A stretch of 10,813 nucleotides of DNA from Selenomonas sp. AE3005 (lineage in GTDB: Bacteria > Bacillota > Negativicutes > Selenomonadales > Selenomonadaceae), in contig NZ_CAJODG010000077.1 of assembly GCF_905233635.1 (NCBI RefSeq), forward strand, positions 1 to 10,813. Direction: 5' to 3'. A program made the position numbers and the translations under genes. The notes beneath the pieces are model-generated. The model searched no databases and was not told the DNA's origin. It worked only from the letters and a program-made list of their open reading frames with translations. Positions 1-5,791 of this stretch are shown piece after piece. The stretch's first letter is position 1. Every line of letters begins with the position of its first letter.

Positions 1-60
1 TTTTTTCTTGGCATGATTATGACCTCCGTTTTGTTCGGTTATTATATCATGCGCGCTTAA
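1..60 (+). CDS. C-terminal end of an unidentified membrane protein (partial)
   Basis: The frame is open from the window edge and ends at a TAA at 58-60. The 19 residues read FFLGMIMTSVLFGYYIMRA, a hydrophobic stretch ending in a short basic tail, as expected for the last transmembrane helix of a transporter or other integral membrane protein. The piece is too short to place in a family. It could be a chance open frame, because neighbouring sequence is a mosaic of gene scraps. Confidence 0.3.
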   Translation, partial: FFLGMIMTSVLFGYYIMRA

Positions 61-93
61 TTTTTCAAACACTGGTCTGAATCCATGGGTCCA

Positions 94-204
94 TTATATG
101 CTTTCAAATGGAATATCAAATTGCTCAGTTATGAAGTTGTAGAGCTTTTTGACTGCTTTATAATCTCCCGTGAATTTGATTCTGCTGTGGCACCAGTTTG
201 GCAT
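94..204 (-). pseudogene. N-terminal remnant of an Api92-like (DUF1281) protein
   Basis: A 36-codon minus-strand frame starts at the ATG at 204-202, with a GAGAAAGGA ribosome binding site 11 bases upstream, and stops at 96-94. It begins MPNWCHSRIKFTGDYKAV. The MPNWC start followed by a beta-strand and a Gly is the hallmark N-terminus of Api92-like/DUF1281 proteins, which are common in phages and mobile elements and usually exceed 100 residues. Only the first strand and helix remain here. The sequence after the stop does not continue the family in any frame I could read. I interpret it as a truncated copy left by a rearrangement. Family assignment rests on the N-terminal motif only. Confidence 0.55.
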
Positions 205-255
205 AAGTATCACAGTCCTTTCTCAAAGTAATATCAAGCGGTTTTTATCGGTATA

Positions 256-525
256 ATGCCTAAATGCTTGGCATATTTAGGTGTTACCGCAGTATGCCCG
301 TTTTGGATTAAAGATACGGAATTTGTGGACAAGGCCAGAGAAACAGATAAACAGCAGGTTTATAAGGATATGCCAGGAGCAGCTAACGTCAAGGGTGTTG
401 CTGAAAAATCCTTACGGGCCGCAAAAGCAGGTGTAGTGGTATGTACTCCGGATACTGTAAGCACCGTACATCGGATAATAGCCTCCATCTTACATCATTG
501 GTTGCTTGCAAAAGTTTGTAAATAA
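256..525 (+). pseudogene. C-terminal fragment of a short-chain dehydrogenase/reductase
   Basis: The frame encodes 89 residues. From about residue 8 it resembles the end of classical SDR oxidoreductases: GVTAVCPFWIKDTEF matches the 'VTAVCPG..KTEF' segment that follows the catalytic Tyr-x-x-x-Lys helix in that family. A region like 'VAEKSLRAAKAG' and a C-terminal 'HRIIASILHHWLLAKV' amphipathic helix follow. The Rossmann fold, the glycine-rich NAD(P) site and the catalytic Ser-Tyr-Lys are absent. Upstream, the same frame hits a stop at 229-231 and the sequence switches to the Api92-like remnant. With about two thirds of the protein missing, it cannot be an enzyme. The first few residues (MPKCLAY) are probably not original SDR sequence. 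Confidence 0.65.
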
Positions 526-750
526 TGCTAATAAGTGAAGATATATATTTCATTAGATATGTTGAAGAATAGTTAGGGGGGCTGATTTTTTGTGTTATAA
601 CGAGGTGAGCATATCTCTCGCTTCGTTGAAACGATAAGAGGAAGTTTTGCTTATGGCAAAACTGGAACAACGGCGTTATAATAATGTTTAGCCGGCGTAA
701 GCATTGATAAGGCATTCAGGGAAAACAGGCGGGAAGAGGAAAGGGTAGTT
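526..750. other. Intergenic stretch with repeat copy 1, before the rpiR-type gene
   Basis: This AT-rich segment follows the SDR fragment and contains the 87-bp structured repeat (595-681). The right inverted repeat of that element provides a TATAAT (677-682) that could act as a -10 box for the downstream regulator, although no convincing -35 is seen 16-18 bp upstream. A ribosome binding site, AGGAAAGGG, lies just before the regulator start. I see no further gene here. Confidence 0.5.
595..681 (+). repeat. Structured dispersed repeat, copy 1 (87 bp)
   Basis: The element is bounded by perfect 8-bp inverted repeats, TTATAACG (595-602) and CGTTATAA (674-681). Positions 607-681 match copy 2 (7080-7154) at 69 of 75 bases without gaps. 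It contains a hairpin, GTTTTGC-TTAT-GGCAAAAC with near-perfect arms. The copy is shorter than copy 2 because it lacks the segment carrying the 9-bp GC-rich hairpin. It could be a small non-autonomous element or a conserved RNA structure. The minus strand is open across it, but the differences between copies change amino acids freely, so I do not call it coding. Confidence 0.75.
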
Positions 751-1629
751 ATGCGTTTACTTAGAAAAATGCAAGAGCAGGAGCGCTTTTCGCCCTCCGA
801 GCAGAACATGATAAATTATATTCTGAGTCATAAACGAGAATTGGCGGAGCTTTCTATCCGGGATTTAGCGCAAAGAACCTACAGCAGTCCGGCAGGCATT
901 TTTCGCTTGTGTCAAAAACTGGGCCTTAAAGGTTATAATGAATTTAAACTGCGTTTCATCAGCGAAGTCAATCGCACGGAAAAAGCATCTCCCTGCAGGG
1001 AAATAAAAATCAAACGGCCCATTACTTCCATGGACAATCCGGAAGGTATTGTACAGAAGATGGCGGCCCTGGAGATTGAGTCCATCGAAGAAACGAAAAA
1101 TGAAATGGACATGGCGCAGGTGGTGCGTGTGGCGAAAATGATGCGTAAAGCCGCCAGTATTGATATCTATGCTTATGACCAAAATTATCATTTGGCGCAG
1201 AGTATGGTCTTTAACATGCTGCAGGTAAAATGCGTGGCTGTGGCCAATAGTTCCATGACCGCGCAGCTGGCGCAGGCCATGCTTTCGGATTCTACGCATC
1301 TGGCCGTTATCATAAGCCGTACAGGCATGAACAAACGCCTGCTGCGGACGGCACAGCTCCTAAAACAGCAGGGTACAAAAATCGTGCTATTATCCACCTC
1401 CGAAAAAACACCTTTAGCGAAATATGCGGATGAGTTTCTCTATGTGGCCAACACACTCGACCTCGATTACATTGACATGGGTGGCATGATTTTTTCCGTA
1501 GGGGTGCGTTATTATCAGGACGTGCTGTTCGGATTGCTCTTGTCATTGGATTATGATGATATAGAAAAATTCACCAACCGTCTGGATGACGGGATGGGGC
1601 ACTTTGATGATAATGACCGTTTATGGTAA
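751..1629 (+). CDS. RpiR/MurR-family transcriptional regulator (HTH + SIS)
   Basis: This is a 292-residue DNA-binding regulator likely controlling the adjacent beta-glucoside operon. Residues about 1-78 form the HTH_6 (RpiR) domain, with the typical 'FSPSEQNMINYILSH' start and a recognition region 'LAQRTYSSPAGIFRLCQKLGLKGYNEFK'. Residues about 105-260 form a SIS phosphosugar-binding domain, with 'AVIISRTGMNKRLLRTAQLL' at the ligand loop and 'KIVLLSTSEKTPLAKYADEFLYV' after it. Length fits the family (280-300). The start is supported by AGGAAAGGG about 6 bases before the ATG. It is the first gene of the sugar module but is separated from the permease by a terminator and a new promoter, so it is probably its own unit. 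By family analogy the effector is a phosphorylated sugar, perhaps a 6-phospho-beta-glucoside. That ligand is inferred from context. Confidence 0.9.
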   Translation: MRLLRKMQEQERFSPSEQNMINYILSHKRELAELSIRDLAQRTYSSPAGIFRLCQKLGLKGYNEFKLRFISEVNRTEKASPCREIKIKRPITSMDNPEGIVQKMAALEIESIEETKNEMDMAQVVRVAKMMRKAASIDIYAYDQNYHLAQSMVFNMLQVKCVAVANSSMTAQLAQAMLSDSTHLAVIISRTGMNKRLLRTAQLLKQQGTKIVLLSTSEKTPLAKYADEFLYVANTLDLDYIDMGGMIFSVGVRYYQDVLFGLLLSLDYDDIEKFTNRLDDGMGHFDDNDRLW

Positions 1630-1658
1630 CGCAAATAATTGTAAACACTGTTTCATTC

Positions 1659-1683
1659 AGAGCCGCAAGGCTCTATTTTTTTT
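1659..1683 (+). terminator. Intrinsic terminator after the rpiR-type gene
   Basis: AGAGCC-GCAA-GGCTCT (1659-1674) forms a perfect 6-bp stem with a GNRA-type tetraloop. It is followed by A and eight T residues (1676-1683). It lies 30 bp after the regulator stop and separates it transcriptionally from the permease. Confidence 0.88.
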
Positions 1684-1714
1684 GTAAACATCGTCCCGAA
1701 AGCGACCAAACCGA

Positions 1715-1744
1715 TTGAAACACGTTATATAGCTGTGTTATATT
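1715..1744 (+). promoter_or_regulatory. Promoter of the beta-glucoside PTS operon with candidate operator
   Basis: TTGAAA (1715-1720) is followed after 17 bp by TTATAT (1738-1743), or after 18 bp by TATATT (1739-1744). An inverted repeat AACAC-N11-GTGTT (1719-1739) sits between the two boxes, a plausible operator for the upstream RpiR-type repressor. The ribosome binding site AAAGGAAG lies about 9 bases before the permease ATG. There is no ribonucleic antiterminator (RAT) target or second terminator between promoter and gene, so LicT/BglG-type antitermination is unlikely. Confidence 0.6.
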
Positions 1745-1800
1745 GTCACATGTAAGTCGGATTGATAATTATTATTGTGAAATGAAAGGAAGATCGGTAT

Positions 1801-3675
1801 ATGTCCTCAAAAGTCAGAGATTATGAAAAGCTGGCCGGCGATATCATCGCTGCCGTAGGCGGCAAGGATAATATCGCGGAAGTTGCGCACTGTGCCACGC
1901 GCTTGCGCCTTGTACTGAAAGAAACACCTGCCGGTGCCAAGGAAAAGGTCGGAGCCATGGCCGGAGTCATCACCGTTGTGGAAAGCGGCGGCCAGTTCCA
2001 GGTAGTTATCGGCACACATGTCACCGATGTGTACAATGTAGCGGCGGAAATGCTGCACCTTGAAAACAGCGAGGGCGGTTCTAAAGCCACGAAAGGCATT
2101 GCCGCAGCGGTTATCGGGGCGATTTCCGGCTGTGTATCGCCAATCGTTTACGTGCTGGCTGCCTGCGGTTTGCTGCAGGGTGCGCTGATTATTGCTACAG
2201 CCCTTTATCCCGCTGTAGAGGCAAATACCACTTTTCAGGTGCTGACTTACATGTCATGGACACCGTTTACCTACCTGCCGGTGCTCATTGCCCTGGCCGG
2301 TTCCAAGTATTTCAAGGTGGACACGCTGCTGGCTGTACTGTGCTGCTGTGCGCTGGTAAATCCCTCCTGGGGAGAAATTGCCGGACGGATTGCCGCCGGT
2401 GAGCCGCTCACCTTCATGATGCTGCCGCTGGCAGAAACCACCTACACGTCCACCGTACTGCCGCCGATTATTGTACTGGCATTATTGGTCTATGTGGAAC
2501 GTTTCTTCAAAAGCCACTTGCCTGAAGTGTTGCAGCCTATCTTCGTGCCGCTTTGCAGTTATCTTATCATGGTGCCGGCTACGTTATTGGTGGTTGGCCC
2601 TATTACCTCCGGTGTTGCTCATGGTCTGTCTACGGCCTTCCAGGCTTTTTATACGCATCTGCCCTGGCTTTGCGCTATGGTATTCGGTGCATTCTGGCAG
2701 GTATTCGTTATCTTCGGTGTACATTGGACTTTCGTGCCCATCTTCCTGACGGAATTTGAACAGGTTGGTTTCTCCACTCTGCAGGCTTTCTGCGGCATTG
2801 CCGTCTGTGCACAGGTTGGTGCGGTCTTTGGCGTCTGGTTCAAGAGCAAGAACAAAAAGACCAAAAGCGTGGCTATGTCCGCCGGTCTTACGGGACTTTT
2901 TGGTATCACGGAACCTACTATTTATGGTATTACGCTGCCGCTGAAAAAGCCCTTTATCTGTGCCTGCGTTGCTGCGGCCGCAGGTTCCCTGGCCGCCTCC
3001 TTCTTTGGCACGCTTTACTATGCATTTGCCGGACTGGCTGGCCTGCTCACCGTGCCCAATGCTTATAATGCTGCCAACCCCACTTCGCTGACTGGTGCTG
3101 CTGTCGGTACCGCCATCGCGCTCGTTGGTGCCTTTGCGTTGGTACAGATGGTCGGCTTTGCAGAAAAGGTTGAAGAAACTGCCGCACCTGTTCCGGAAGA
3201 AAAAGAGGCCCTGCCTGCCCAGCCCTTTGAACTTGCCAGCCCTATTAAAGGAGAGGTAAAGCCATTATCTGCCTGCGCTGACCCAGCTTTTGCCAGCGGT
3301 GCCATGGGCAAAGGTGTGGTCATTGAACCCAGCGAAGGCAGGCTCTACGCCCCATGTGATGGTCAGGTCATGATGCTCTTTGAAACCCTCCATGCTATCG
3401 GCCTTAAGAGCGAAAAGGGCGCGGAACTTCTCATTCACATAGGTTTGGATACCGTAAAACTGAACGGTGAAGGATTCAAGGCGCATGTGCAAAGCGGCGA
3501 TACGGTAAAAAAGGGCGATTTGCTCATTGAGTTTGACATTTCCTTCATCAAGGAAAAAGGCCTTTCGGTTACGACACCAATGGTTATTACCAACGCTGAC
3601 AATTACGCAGATTTGATTCCGAGTACCGGCAATCACCTTTCCGGCGATAAAGTGCTGGATATTATTCCCGCTTAA
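1801..3675 (+). CDS. bglP: PTS beta-glucoside transporter subunit EIIBCA
   Basis: This 624-residue permease imports and phosphorylates beta-glucosides using phosphate from HPr. Domain order is EIIB-EIIC-EIIA. EIIB spans about 1-90, with the phospho-cysteine in 'HCATRLRLVL' at Cys31. The EIIC membrane domain spans about 100-460, with many hydrophobic helices and the glucose-superfamily signature 'GITEPTIYGITLPLKKPF'. An acidic/proline linker around 465-480 leads to EIIA (about 480-624), with the two active-site histidines at 531 ('ETLHAIG') and 546 ('LLIHIGLDTV'), spaced 15 residues as in EIIA-Glc. Nothing essential is missing and length matches BglP/BglF (about 610-630). The glucosidase starts 34 bp downstream, so the two form an operon. 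The gene symbol reflects family, and the exact sugar (arbutin, salicin, cellobiose) cannot be read from sequence. Confidence 0.93.
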   Translation: MSSKVRDYEKLAGDIIAAVGGKDNIAEVAHCATRLRLVLKETPAGAKEKVGAMAGVITVVESGGQFQVVIGTHVTDVYNVAAEMLHLENSEGGSKATKGIAAAVIGAISGCVSPIVYVLAACGLLQGALIIATALYPAVEANTTFQVLTYMSWTPFTYLPVLIALAGSKYFKVDTLLAVLCCCALVNPSWGEIAGRIAAGEPLTFMMLPLAETTYTSTVLPPIIVLALLVYVERFFKSHLPEVLQPIFVPLCSYLIMVPATLLVVGPITSGVAHGLSTAFQAFYTHLPWLCAMVFGAFWQVFVIFGVHWTFVPIFLTEFEQVGFSTLQAFCGIAVCAQVGAVFGVWFKSKNKKTKSVAMSAGLTGLFGITEPTIYGITLPLKKPFICACVAAAAGSLAASFFGTLYYAFAGLAGLLTVPNAYNAANPTSLTGAAVGTAIALVGAFALVQMVGFAEKVEETAAPVPEEKEALPAQPFELASPIKGEVKPLSACADPAFASGAMGKGVVIEPSEGRLYAPCDGQVMMLFETLHAIGLKSEKGAELLIHIGLDTVKLNGEGFKAHVQSGDTVKKGDLLIEFDISFIKEKGLSVTTPMVITNADNYADLIPSTGNHLSGDKVLDIIPA

Positions 3676-3708
3676 AAAAATTTTTTCATATACTCTAGGA
3701 GGTTTATC

Positions 3709-5122
3709 ATGTCATTTTCCAATGGATTCTTATGGGGCGGTGCTGTTGCTGCCCATCAGTTAGAGGGCGCCTGGCAGGAAGGCGGCAAAGGCGTGAGCGT
3801 AGCTGACGTTATGACCGTCGGCGGTTATGGCAAGCCCCGTGAAATCACGGACGGCGTACTGGAAGGTAAAATCTACCCCAACCATGATGCCATCGATTTT
3901 TACCATCATTATAAGGAAGATTTGGCCCTCATGGCGGAAATGGGGTTCAAGGCCTTCCGCACCAGCATTGCCTGGACACGTATTTTCCCCAAGGGGGATG
4001 AGTGGGCTCAAATTCTACGATGACCTCTTTGCGGAAATGCGCCGTTTGGGCATTGAGCCTGTGGTAACGCTGTGCCACTTCGAGCTGCCGTATCACCTCG
4101 TGACGGAATACGGCGGGTTCCGTAACCGCAAGGTCGTGGACTTCTTCGTAAAATTTGCCACTACCTGCTTTGAGCGCTATAAAGATAAGGTCAAATACTG
4201 GATGACCTTCAACGAAATCAACAACCAGCGCAATACTGACGTTCCCTTCTTTGCCGTAACCAACTCCGGCTTTACTTATAAGGAGGGCGAGGACAGAAAG
4301 CTGGTTCTCTATCAGGTAGCCCATAATGAATTTGTCGCCTCGGCCAAAGCTGTAATCGCCGGCCATAAAATAAATCCCAAATTCCAGATTGGCTGCATGC
4401 TGAATATCGGCCCTGTCTATACGGAAAGCTGCCGACCGGCTGACGCCATCACGGCCATGAAGGAAATGGACAAGACCTGGTTCTTCTCCGACGTGCAGTG
4501 CCGCGGCCATTATCCGACATACGTCCTCAAAGAATGGGAAAACAAAGGCTACAAGATTCAGATGGAAGATAACGATTTGGAAGTGCTGGCCCAGGGCAAG
4601 GTTGACTACTTTGCCTTCAGCTACTATCAGACCGTCGTCGTAAGTTCCGTCAAGAAAAACGAAGACGGCGATGAATTTAGCAATGGTCTTGACAATCCCT
4701 ATGTGGAAAAATCCGACTGGGGCTGGAAAATCGACCCTGTCGGCCTGCGTTATGCCCTGAATCTCGTGCAGGAACGCTATGAGCTGCCCATGATGATTGT
4801 GGAAAACGGCATCGGCCTTCATGAAACCGAAGCAGACAAAAAAGAAGACGGCATGATTCACGACGATGCCCGCATTGCGTATTTCCGTGCTCATATCAGT
4901 GAAGTGAAAAAAGCCGTGGAGGAAGATGGCGTAGACCTCCTGGGGTACCTGACCTGGGGCCCCATCGACCTTGTGTCCGCCGGCACCGGCGAAATGGAAA
5001 AACGCTATGGTTTCATCTATGTGGACAAGAACAACAAAGGTGAAGGCACTCTGCGCCGCGAGAAGAAAAAATCCTTCTTCTGGTACAAAGATGTCATTGC
5101 CAGCAACGGCGAAAAACTCTAA
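3709..5122 (+). pseudogene. bglA: 6-phospho-beta-glucosidase (GH1), frameshifted by a small deletion
   Basis: This gene should hydrolyse the phosphorylated beta-glucosides delivered by the permease. It has a strong AGGAGG site before the ATG at 3709. Frame one runs 98 codons to 'RIFPKGDE' (gag at 4000-4002), then reads off to a stop at 4021-4023. The protein continues one frame over from the glycine codon at 4004 ('GLKFYDD') to 5122. Intact relatives have about six residues of the type AEPNEE between these blocks. Here only one base (t4003) remains, so roughly 17 nt appear lost. Both catalytic glutamates are in the second part: acid/base in TFNEINN (codon 4214-4216) and nucleophile in IVENGIG (codon 4802-4804). 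The C-terminus 'VIASNGEKL' is the same as I recall for E. coli BglA. Joined, it would be about 470-476 residues, the normal length. Either a recent inactivating mutation or a sequence error explains it. Confidence 0.85.
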
Positions 5123-5160
5123 ACCTTAAGCAATAGTAGTATTGACATGTCAAGAAATAA

Positions 5161-5191
5161 AAAATCCTGTCACTTAATGGCAGGATTTTTT
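5161..5191. terminator. Bidirectional terminator between bglA and the peptide gene
   Basis: AAAATCCTGTC (5161-5171), a 7-base loop and GGCAGGATTTT (5179-5189) form an 11-bp stem with one G-U pair. It is preceded by an A-run and followed by T residues, so it works for the plus-strand glucosidase and for the minus-strand peptide gene, which stops at 5205-5203. A 12-bp perfect palindrome, TTGACATGTCAA, lies just before it at 5142-5153. Confidence 0.85.
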
Positions 5192-5202
5192 ATGTTATAG
5201 TT

Positions 5203-5370
5203 TTAAATAGCAGGGAACGGGGGTACGGGATGTATGTTATCAGGATTAAGTGGGGGATGGTTAGGATATTCGTTGGGGGGAGGGGTCAGCGGATAGCGTT
5301 TGCTAATCCCTTCGCTGCCGCCGGCAATAGTGATAAGTTCCCTTACGCTAAGTTCTTTCTTGTCCATCAT
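5203..5370 (-). CDS. Double-glycine leader, proline-rich peptide precursor (putative bacteriocin or signal peptide)
   Basis: The gene encodes 55 residues. The start MMDKKELS is chosen because AAAGGAG lies 9 bases before it; an in-frame ATG nearer the site is too close, and the frame extends further upstream without a ribosome site. Residues 7-18, LSVRELITIAGG, fit the consensus LSxxELxxIxGG at every fixed position. This type of leader is cut after GG and exported by peptidase-containing (C39) ABC transporters. The predicted mature peptide (19-55) has 37 residues, 12 of them proline, no cysteine, slight negative charge, and it ends PVPPFPAI. Absence of Cys argues against a lanthipeptide or pediocin-like product. 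No transporter, immunity or modifying enzyme lies in the window. I recognise the leader, not the core. It could be an antimicrobial, a pheromone, or an adhesion-type secreted peptide. Confidence 0.75.
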   Translation of the reverse strand: MMDKKELSVRELITIAGGSEGISKRYPLTPPPNEYPNHPPLNPDNIHPVPPFPAI

Positions 5371-5428
5371 TTTTGACATCTCCTTTCCAGTGTTTAGTTG
5401 ACGTTGTTTACCTTTGTTTATACATACG

Positions 5429-5533
5429 CTTGATAATGTCAAGTATTACAAAAAACATTTCAACAGGTTGAAAAAATGAAATAGGCAGTGCTTTTAGTAT
5501 ATAGTAACTTTATAACTACTATTATATAGTAGT
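5429..5533. promoter_or_regulatory. Cluster of palindromes upstream of the peptide gene
   Basis: Three dyads sit in this AT-rich spacer: CTTGA-N5-TCAAG (5429-5443, which overlaps a minus-strand TTGACA at 5442-5437), TTTCAAC-AG-GTTGAAA (5458-5473), and ACTACTAT-TAT-ATAGTAGT (5515-5533). They look like binding sites for one or more regulators of the minus-strand peptide gene. The TTGACA has a TATAAA only 14 bp downstream, too close for an ordinary promoter, so I do not assign an exact start. Confidence 0.4.
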
Positions 5534-5585
5534 ATAATGATTATGGAGGCGTATAAATGAGGAGGAGAATCTTCATTTTGCTATC

Positions 5586-5614
5586 TTGACAGGTGGGGCG
5601 AAAGCGGTTATACT
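5586..5614 (+). promoter_or_regulatory. Sigma-70 promoter of the ZTP riboswitch-transporter unit
   Basis: TTGACA (5586-5591) and TATACT (5609-5614) are separated by exactly 17 bp. Transcription would begin near 5620, about 14 bases before the P1 helix of the riboswitch. The fit to consensus and the position relative to the aptamer make this a strong call. Confidence 0.82.
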
Positions 5615-5633
5615 AGCAGAAAAAGTAAATAAG

Positions 5634-5705
5634 CTATGCAGGGCTGACGGATTAGTGGAAATGACCACATGCACTGCATGGTTAGATAAGCCGACCGTCT
5701 GGGCA
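5634..5705 (+). ncRNA. ZTP/ZMP riboswitch (pfl motif) aptamer
   Basis: The aptamer senses ZMP/ZTP (AICAR nucleotides), which accumulate when 10-formyl-tetrahydrofolate is short. P1 is CTATGCAG (5634-5641) paired with CTGCATGG (5674-5681), with one G-U pair. Inside it are the conserved CTGACGG (5644-5650) and the GTGG...CCAC hairpin (P2). After a short linker comes the conserved 3' domain GCCGACCGTCTGGGC (5690-5704), which I recall as nearly identical to the Fusobacterium ulcerans ZTP riboswitch. ACGG in the 5' domain can pair with CCGT in the 3' domain to form the family's pseudoknot. The class is recognised from these elements by eye; no covariance model was run. Confidence 0.88.
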
Positions 5706-5733
5706 GAGATTTTGTCCAGGCGGTTTTTGTTTT
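5694..5733 (+). terminator. Riboswitch expression platform: intrinsic terminator
   Basis: CCGTCTGG (5695-5702) of the aptamer 3' domain can pair instead with CCAGGCGG (5716-5723), followed by TTTTTGTTTT. The terminator and ligand-binding pseudoknot are mutually exclusive, so ligand binding should prevent termination. This makes it a genetic ON switch for the transporter, the known logic of this riboswitch class. Confidence 0.85.
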
Positions 5734-5791
5734 GTCCGCTGGCGAAAATCTCTTTTCGGTTGCTGTTTATACAGCAGAAAGGGTGTTTCTT

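Noticed and set aside
389..715. A 108-residue minus-strand open frame sharing a peptide stretch (ITPLFQFCH...) with one at 7006-7197
   Set aside because: Both are the minus strand of the structured repeat. The copies differ in ways that change residues freely, there is no ribosome site, and the inverted-repeat structure explains the similarity better.
1641..1656. TGTAAACACTGTTTCA as a CcpA cre site
   Set aside because: It is an imperfect palindrome but deviates from cre at the central CG and in spacing, and lies before the terminator rather than at the operon promoter.
3980..4010. Programmed frameshift in the glucosidase
   Set aside because: No slippery heptamer or stimulating structure is evident, and several conserved residues are missing at the same point. 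A deletion explains both.
3947..4894. A 315-codon open frame on the minus strand under the glucosidase
   Set aside because: It is the antisense of a clear GH1 gene, has no family-like motifs or ribosome site, and is a codon-bias shadow.
5557..5589. A 10-codon frame MRRRIFILLS with GGAGG upstream and TATAAT at 5533-5538
   Set aside because: It could be a leader peptide, but it ends within the riboswitch promoter, is tiny, and no strong -35 precedes the TATAAT. Chance is likely.
5732..5791. Upstream in-frame ATG giving a 425-residue transporter
   Set aside because: The ATG lies in the riboswitch terminator and has no ribosome site; the start at 5792 has one and fits the family N-terminus.
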